Shown one piece after another: positions 59,567 through 64,000 of a DNA stretch of 64,000 nucleotides. The DNA lies in NCBI GenBank assembly GCA_003490145.1, contig QULQ01000003.1, positions 62,001 to 126,000 on the forward strand, written 5' to 3'. The translations under genes and the position numbers were made by a program. Below the pieces are notes generated by a model. It had not been told where the DNA came from. It did no database searches and saw only the letters and a program-made list of their open reading frames with translations. Within the stretch, counting starts at the first letter, position 1, and every line of letters begins with the position of its first letter. Origin of the DNA: Lachnospiraceae bacterium OM04-12BH. GTDB lineage: Bacteria > Bacillota > Clostridia > Lachnospirales > Lachnospiraceae.

Positions 59567-60895
59567 ATGATGGAATATATTCAGAATAGAAACGGACAAT
59601 TTGTGGTTGGAAATGAAAAGATCAGACTGAAAGGGTTTGGCATTGGCTCATGGCTGAATCTGGAACATTATATGATCGGACTACCTACACCGGACAGTTT
59701 AATACGGGCGAGCTATGAAGCAGTATATGGAAAGGCAAACGCCGGAAAATTCTGGGAGGAATATATATATTCCTTCATAAAGGAAGAAGATTTTGAACTG
59801 ATCAGGGAGAGCGGTGCCAATTTTTTGCGGGTTCCGTTCAACTACAGACATTTTATTGATGATAATAAAGAGAGTCTGAAAGAAGAGGGGTTTACCTATC
59901 TGACCTATTTACTGGATTTATGTGATAAATATGGGATATATGTTCTGCTTGATTTACATACTGCACCGGGAGGTCAGAATCCGGACTGGCACAGTGATAA
60001 CAGGACAGGCATACCACAGTTCTGGGAGTTTCAGGTATTTCGGAGACAGATAACAAAATTGTGGGGTGAAATTGCAAAAAGGTTTGCTGACCGGGAGTTT
60101 TTATTTGGCTATGATCTGCTAAATGAACCTGCCATGTGTCAGTGGGAGGCATTGAATGAATTCTACCGGGAGACAATACAGGAGATCCGAAAGTCTGACA
60201 GGAATCATATGATTGTTCTGGAAGGAGACCATTTTGCCATGGATTTCCGGGAACTAGAACAGTTTGATGATCCACAGATCTGCCTTGGATTTCATTTTTA
60301 TCCTATCTGTTGGTATCCACGTTTGTCAGAGCCAGATTGTACACGGGAGGAATTTAATGTACTCTTCAGAGAGGTGCTGACAACGATCCTGACTCAGTGT
60401 CAAAAATATGGAAAGCCATATATCTGCGGAGAATTTGGATTTGAAAGAGATGGTGTTTCTGAGGAATTATTGAATACCAGAATGAAAGATACCCTGCGGC
60501 TTTTTGAAGAATTTGACTTAAGCTGGGTCATATGGACTTATAAAGACATTGGGGATATGGGACTGGTATATCTGAAAAGAGAAATGCCATGGATCAGGCT
60601 GACCTTGGAAATACAGGAATCCTGGTCACAGGAAAAGGAAAAGGCAGAAGCCAGGGAGCTTCTTTCCCTTTGCAGGAAAAACAGATACTCCATGATGGAA
60701 GCAGATATGGAATATTTGCTGTCTTTCCGGGTGAGAGCCATGCTTTATGAATTACAGGCACGCTATATTCTGCAAAAGGAACTGAAAAAGATACCCTGGG
60801 AGCAGATGAAAAATTATGTCGGAAACTTTGAACTGAAAAACTGCGAGGTTGACAGGACTTTTCTTAATATAATGAAAGAGATCACATGCAGCTGA
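59567..60895 (+). CDS. Glycoside hydrolase family 5-type glucanase
   Basis: The 442-residue cytoplasmic enzyme (no signal) matches the GH5/cellulase barrel: LKGFGIGSWLNLE, ANFLRVPFNYRHF, LLDLHTAPGGQNPDWHSD, the acid/base glutamate in DLLNEPAMC and the nucleophile in ICGEFGFER. The PGGQN form resembles exo-1,3-glucanase-like members. Residues beyond about 350 form a helical extension not typical for the barrel. It likely cleaves an imported oligosaccharide; the truncated permease beside it suggests its transporter has been lost. ATG 59567 and 59570 are equally possible. Confidence 0.9.
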   Translation: MMEYIQNRNGQFVVGNEKIRLKGFGIGSWLNLEHYMIGLPTPDSLIRASYEAVYGKANAGKFWEEYIYSFIKEEDFELIRESGANFLRVPFNYRHFIDDNKESLKEEGFTYLTYLLDLCDKYGIYVLLDLHTAPGGQNPDWHSDNRTGIPQFWEFQVFRRQITKLWGEIAKRFADREFLFGYDLLNEPAMCQWEALNEFYRETIQEIRKSDRNHMIVLEGDHFAMDFRELEQFDDPQICLGFHFYPICWYPRLSEPDCTREEFNVLFREVLTTILTQCQKYGKPYICGEFGFERDGVSEELLNTRMKDTLRLFEEFDLSWVIWTYKDIGDMGLVYLKREMPWIRLTLEIQESWSQEKEKAEARELLSLCRKNRYSMMEADMEYLLSFRVRAMLYELQARYILQKELKKIPWEQMKNYVGNFELKNCEVDRTFLNIMKEITCS

Positions 60896-60903
60896 GGCAC
60901 AGA

Positions 60904-61446
60904 TCAGCCCTGCAGGAAAGATGGATCCTGCAGGGAAGAGGAATTCTGCAGGGACGCCGGATCCTTCATCCGCGATAAATTGGAGTTGTGGTAACGCTTA
61001 TCCAGGGTGACATCAGCAAGGAACCAGTCCGGTGGCAGAAAAGCATCTGCCATTTCCTTATCAGGAAACTCCACCTCTGCGATAATAAGCGGTGCAAAAG
61101 GTGCTTCAAATACATCCAGCTCTATGGTAAGAGATGGCATACTCTCCGGCTGATAGCCCTCCCGGAAGGAGGGAACTGAAATGGGAAACAGATAACGCTT
61201 TTTGGTAATGATATTGCCATCCGCTTTGGGAAGCAGATGCTCATAGGCCTCTCTGGTCAGGGGAAGATTGTATTCTTCTCTTGCCATGAGGCCTTTTCCT
61301 TTGTAAGTAAGATAATAGTCATCATCCTGACGGCGGATCCGGATGACCGGATCGGTATTCAGGTAAGCCTGCTCAATGAGAAGACAGGTGTGGCTGTCAA
61401 GATCCACCGGCAGTTCTTTGATCGTAAATTTGCGTTCGATTTCCAT
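60904..61446 (-). CDS. CYTH domain protein (triphosphate tunnel metalloenzyme)
   Basis: The 180-residue protein starts MEIERKF, the CYTH signature, followed by the acidic and basic pairs IEQAYLN, IRIRRQDDDYYLTYKG, EEYNLPL, TIELDVF and AEVEFPDKEMADAF that form the tunnel. Such enzymes hydrolyse triphosphates or make cAMP. The C-terminus carries three hexapeptide repeats, an 18-base tandem duplication (60910-60963). The start at 61446 follows CAGGAGT. It ends eight bases from the convergent GH5 stop. Confidence 0.92.
   Translation of the reverse strand: MEIERKFTIKELPVDLDSHTCLLIEQAYLNTDPVIRIRRQDDDYYLTYKGKGLMAREEYNLPLTREAYEHLLPKADGNIITKKRYLFPISVPSFREGYQPESMPSLTIELDVFEAPFAPLIIAEVEFPDKEMADAFLPPDWFLADVTLDKRYHNSNLSRMKDPASLQNSSSLQDPSFLQG
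60910..60963 (-). repeat. Three 18-base tandem repeats at the CYTH gene end
   Basis: Coding DPASLQ, NSSSLQ and DPSFLQ, each ending in CTGCAG. Likely length-variable. Confidence 0.8.
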
Positions 61447-61482
61447 AAAATAGTACACTCCTGAAATTTTTGACACGCAGAC

Positions 61483-61647
61483 ATGAAAGTAAACCAAGAT
61501 GAAAAGGATTTCCATGCTGTGGCTTCTTACAGTCAGTATACAGGAATCGGGAGGAAGAATCAATTCACTGAATTCCGATTTGGTAAAAACGGAGAAATTT
61601 GGACAGGAAAAGATGATGATATCTTATACGAGGCACAATATATATAG
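61483..61647 (+). pseudogene. Short 54-codon frame, probably the remnant of a gene
   Basis: The frame from ATG 61483 to TAG 61645 encodes a protein-like sequence (FTEFRFGKNGEIWTGKDDDI near the end) but lacks a ribosome site and has a stop four codons upstream. It overlaps the control region of the CYTH gene. It may be the tail of a lost gene or a small real gene. Family unknown. The remainder of 61447-61926 holds the Rpn promoter and hairpin, and nothing else. Confidence 0.3.
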
Positions 61648-61746
61648 AATAAATATTACTGAAATATAAAATCATATCTATATTTTGTATTTGTGCAACC
61701 TGCTATAGATGCACTGTAAAACGAATAAATAAAGACGGATAATCTG

Positions 61747-61775
61747 TTGCATTGTAGAAATGGCTATGATATATT
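61747..61775 (+). promoter_or_regulatory. SigA-type promoter for the Rpn gene
   Basis: TTGCAT (61747-61752), 17 bases, TATATT (61770-61775). Confidence 0.6.
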
Positions 61776-61873
61776 CTGAATAACAAAAGCATATTTGTTT
61801 TCATTTCAATATCATATCACGATATGTCTTTTATTCTGAAAATCTATGCTTTTAATCCATTTCATTTTAAAAG

Positions 61874-61911
61874 CAGGAGATTTTTGGACAAAGTATATTC
61901 AATATCTCCTG
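61874..61911 (+). promoter_or_regulatory. Leader hairpin before the Rpn gene
   Basis: CAGGAGAT (61874-61881) pairs with ATCTCCTG (61904-61911), directly ahead of AGGAGGT (61915-61921). It could compete with ribosome binding. Confidence 0.4.
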
Positions 61912-61926
61912 AACAGGAGGTAGAAT

Positions 61927-61989
61927 ATGAAAAAACAGAAGAAAAAACGAATGGGGTATGCACCCAGAATCAAAAAAGTTCATTTTTAG
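61927..61989 (+). CDS. Short 20-codon upstream frame, possibly the cut-off start of the Rpn gene
   Basis: ATG 61927 has a near-perfect AGGAGGT six bases ahead and reads a very basic peptide (MKKQKKKRMGYAPRIKKVHF) to TAG 61987. It is in the same frame as the nuclease gene at 61993, separated by TAG and AAG only. Many Rpn proteins start with such a basic tail before MNRNYKD, so this is best read as the true N-terminus broken by a nonsense codon, or a leader peptide. Confidence 0.55.
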   Translation: MKKQKKKRMGYAPRIKKVHF

Positions 61990-61992
61990 AAG

Positions 61993-62853
61993 ATGAACAG
62001 AAACTATAAGGATACGTTATTCTGTATGCTTTTCCGGGATAAGCAACGATTGCTTTCACTATATAATGCAGTAAATCATTCCGATTATAAGAATCCGGAT
62101 GAACTGCAGGTTGTAACACTGGAAAATGCTATCTATATGAATATGAAAAACGATATTGCTTTTCTGATACATGATGAGTTGCACCTTTATGAACACCAGT
62201 CAACAGTGAATCCCAATATGCCGCTGCGGAATCTTTTTTACGTGGCAAGAGAATATCAGAAGCTGGTTGACAGCAGAACATTGTATGGCGGAAAGCTGTC
62301 ACTGATTCCAGCACCACATTTCCTTGTATTTTATAATGGAGAAAAGAATCAGCCACAGCAAAGGCGTATGAAGCTGTCAGAGGCATATCTTACAGGTGAA
62401 GCGGAGCCTGAACTTGAACTGACAGTGACGGTACTGAATATTAATTCAGGAAATAATGATTTCCTCAGGGAAAAATGTCAGAGCCTGAATGAATATATGC
62501 TTTATATAGAAAGCGTAAGGAGTTATATAAAGAAAGGTATGGATCTGGAGGATGCAGTTGATCTGGCTGTAAATGAGTGCATAGAACAGGGGATTCTTGC
62601 AGAATTCCTGAGAAAACACAGAGCGGAGGCAATGGAAATGGGTGCTTTGGATTTTGATGAATGGGAAAAATACAAGCTGAGAAAGGCAGATTTTGAAGCA
62701 GGGCAGGAGGTTGCTACCACACGGATGGTTGAGAAACTTATGGAGAAGCAGGGACTATCACTGGAAGAAGCCTGCGAATTGCTTGATTTTGAAATGAAAT
62801 TGTACCATGAAACAAAGAAACTGATGGAAGAGGATGAACTGTATGGATCATGA
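61993..62853 (+). CDS. Rpn-family PD-(D/E)XK nuclease/putative transposase
   Basis: The 286-residue protein starts MNRNYKDTLFCMLF and has the nuclease core NDIAFLIHDELHLYEHQST (Asp, Glu-x-Gln motif), then PAPHFLVFYNG and LTVTVLNIN. RpnA-type proteins nick DNA and promote RecA-independent recombination; many copies occur per genome in these bacteria. Its C-terminal half is helical and charged. It lacks a good ribosome site of its own; re-initiation after the upstream TAG, or suppression, would be needed. The gene may be inactive. Confidence 0.88.
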   Translation: MNRNYKDTLFCMLFRDKQRLLSLYNAVNHSDYKNPDELQVVTLENAIYMNMKNDIAFLIHDELHLYEHQSTVNPNMPLRNLFYVAREYQKLVDSRTLYGGKLSLIPAPHFLVFYNGEKNQPQQRRMKLSEAYLTGEAEPELELTVTVLNINSGNNDFLREKCQSLNEYMLYIESVRSYIKKGMDLEDAVDLAVNECIEQGILAEFLRKHRAEAMEMGALDFDEWEKYKLRKADFEAGQEVATTRMVEKLMEKQGLSLEEACELLDFEMKLYHETKKLMEEDELYGS

Positions 62854-62871
62854 CAGATCCCTGACGTTGAG

Positions 62872-62923
62872 AACCTGCAGATTTCCGTAGCCTTTGCCGG
62901 CTTAAGGAGATCTGCAGGTTTTT
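62872..62923 (+). terminator. Terminator after the Rpn gene
   Basis: AACCTGCAGAT (62872-62882) pairs with ATCTGCAGGTT (62910-62920), then TTT. The loop is long and partly self-paired (GCC/GGC). Confidence 0.75.
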
Positions 62924-62962
62924 GCTTTAGAAAACCTTCATAAAACATTCACAATTCATTTA

Positions 62963-62991
62963 TTGGAAACAAAACGCAACAATGTTATAAT
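62963..62991 (+). promoter_or_regulatory. SigA-type promoter for the DJ-1/PfpI gene
   Basis: TTGGAA (62963-62968), 17 bases, TATAAT (62986-62991), 92 bases before ATG 63084. Confidence 0.65.
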
Positions 62992-63083
62992 ATTACAGTA
63001 GTCAGTGCACGGAAAGGAAGGAATATAAATTTCCGGAGTGCTGGTCTGACAGAATGATTACATAGAAAAGAAGGTTGAAGAGT

Positions 63084-63635
63084 ATGAACCGTATAGGGGT
63101 ATTTTTTGCAGAGGGTTACGAAGAGATCGAGGCACTTACGGTAGTAGATCTGCTTAGACGGGCAGATATCCAGGCGGATATGGTTTCCATTACAGCAGAA
63201 AAGACAGTGAAAGGATCTCATGGAATTGCAGTTGGAATGGATCAGGTGCTTTCTGAAGCAGATTTCGGCGCATTCGATGGAATCGTGCTTCCGGGCGGTA
63301 TGCCGGGAACGAAGAATCTGGAGCACTGTGAGGAGCTGATGAAGCAGGTAGATGCTTTTATGAAGGATGGAAAGCTGGTCTGTGCGATCTGTGCAGCACC
63401 CTCTATTCTTGGACACAGAGGACATCTGCAGGGCAGAAAGGCTACTGTTTATCCGGGAATGGAAGGCGAACTGACAGGTGCTGAGTGGACAGCAGACAAG
63501 GCTGTCACAGACGGCAACATCATTACTGCAAGAGGAATGGGCTGTGCCATTGCCTTCGGACTTGCGATCATAGAGAAGCTCAAGGGAAAGCAGGCAGCTG
63601 ATGAGATGGCACAGAAGGTTGTATACCAGCTGTAA
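63084..63635 (+). CDS. DJ-1/PfpI family protein
   Basis: The 183-residue protein matches the DJ-1/ThiJ/PfpI family: FAEGYEEIEALTVVDLLRRA, VLPGGMPGTKNL and the nucleophile elbow VCAICAAPSIL with the reactive cysteine. These proteins are glyoxalase/deglycase-like stress proteins. ATG 63084 is preferred over a TTG three codons earlier. The closely following CBS-domain gene probably shares the transcript. Confidence 0.94.
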   Translation: MNRIGVFFAEGYEEIEALTVVDLLRRADIQADMVSITAEKTVKGSHGIAVGMDQVLSEADFGAFDGIVLPGGMPGTKNLEHCEELMKQVDAFMKDGKLVCAICAAPSILGHRGHLQGRKATVYPGMEGELTGAEWTADKAVTDGNIITARGMGCAIAFGLAIIEKLKGKQAADEMAQKVVYQL

Positions 63636-63670
63636 AAACAGAAGAGACAGATAATTGGGGATAATACAAT

Positions 63671-64000
63671 ATGAATATTTTATTTTTTCTGACACCCAAA
63701 AATGAGGTGGCATATATCCACGACACAGATTCCCTGCGTCAGGCACTGGAAAAGATGGAGCATTATGGGTATTCCGCAGTGCCTATCATCAGTGAAGACG
63801 GACAGTATGTGGGAACACTGACAGAGGGAGATCTGCTCTGGTGCATTAAGGAGCAGAAAAATCTTTCTGTAAAGGAATCGGAAGATATTTCTATTATGAG
63901 CATCAAAAGAAAATGGGATAATGAACCGGTGGATGTGGATGTAAACATGGAAGATCTGCTGAATAAGGCAATGAATCAGAATTTTGTGCCGGTGATTGAT
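63671..64000 (+). CDS. CBS-domain protein, N-terminal part
   Basis: The frame runs off the right edge. The 110 visible residues hold one CBS domain (LRQALEKMEHYGYSAVPII, YVGTLTEGDLLW) and the start of a second (VNMEDLLNKAMNQNFVPVID). CBS pairs bind adenosine nucleotides. The rest of the protein is unseen, so no larger role can be assigned. Confidence 0.9.
   Translation, partial: MNILFFLTPKNEVAYIHDTDSLRQALEKMEHYGYSAVPIISEDGQYVGTLTEGDLLWCIKEQKNLSVKESEDISIMSIKRKWDNEPVDVDVNMEDLLNKAMNQNFVPVID

Overview
The window looks like a chromosomal segment of a spore-forming, low-to-mid GC Lachnospiraceae-type Clostridium. This rests on the gene families (DUF6062, DUF2225, ACT-homoserine dehydrogenase-aspartokinase order, AddAB), strong Shine-Dalgarno sequences (AGGAGG), frequent GTG/TTG starts, and five separate spoVA genes. 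No rRNA, tRNA or CRISPR array was seen.

Region 1 (1-17.5 kb) is mainly housekeeping on the plus strand: the end of a thiolase, gatCAB, an ACT-domain protein with hom and lysC, guaB followed by a GGDEF-EAL protein and a DHH phosphoesterase (a compact guanine-nucleotide/c-di-GMP block), glnS and a DUF2225 protein. Region 2 (16.2-30.8 kb) mixes envelope and spore functions. An MBOAT/SGNH pair for surface O-acylation, an exo/endonuclease/phosphatase-fold protein, RidA, a shikimate-kinase-like protein, a DMT permease, aminopeptidase P and a uracil/xanthine permease are interleaved with spoVAC, spoVAD, spoVAA-spoVAB and spoVAE. These spoVA units are dispersed, and each is preceded by a sequence resembling a forespore SigG promoter. 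The spoVAD Shine-Dalgarno lies in a terminator-like hairpin whose loop holds the predicted SigG -10 element.

Region 3 (30.8-33.1 kb) is a 2.3-kb insertion that splits the terminator behind the uracil permease. It has 23-bp imperfect inverted ends that fit the two arms of a large-serine-recombinase attP, keeps only the last ~54 codons of that recombinase, and carries an XRE regulator and a RhuM-family protein. HAD hydrolase, addB and addA follow.

Region 4 (41-54 kb) is a large carbohydrate locus. A ROK repressor faces an operon of a zinc polyol-type dehydrogenase, DhaK-like and DhaL-like kinase subunits and an RpiB-like isomerase, a set that resembles tetritol/erythrulose catabolism. A second unit follows, with its own consensus promoter and a palindromic candidate operator: a 732-residue cytoplasmic TIM-barrel protein of no family I recognise, a sugar ABC transporter (binding protein and two permeases, no ATPase), an aldo/keto reductase, an IclR regulator and a 2-hydroxyacid dehydrogenase. 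This is the best candidate for an undescribed pathway.

Region 5 (54-64 kb) has a TPP riboswitch with thiT, a LytTR/GHKL two-component pair behind an 11-bp phased repeat array, a two-module DUF6033-like protein with an internal start, a truncated ABC permease in front of a GH5 enzyme, a CYTH protein ending in hexapeptide repeats, an Rpn-type nuclease interrupted by an in-frame stop, a DJ-1/PfpI protein and the start of a CBS-domain protein.
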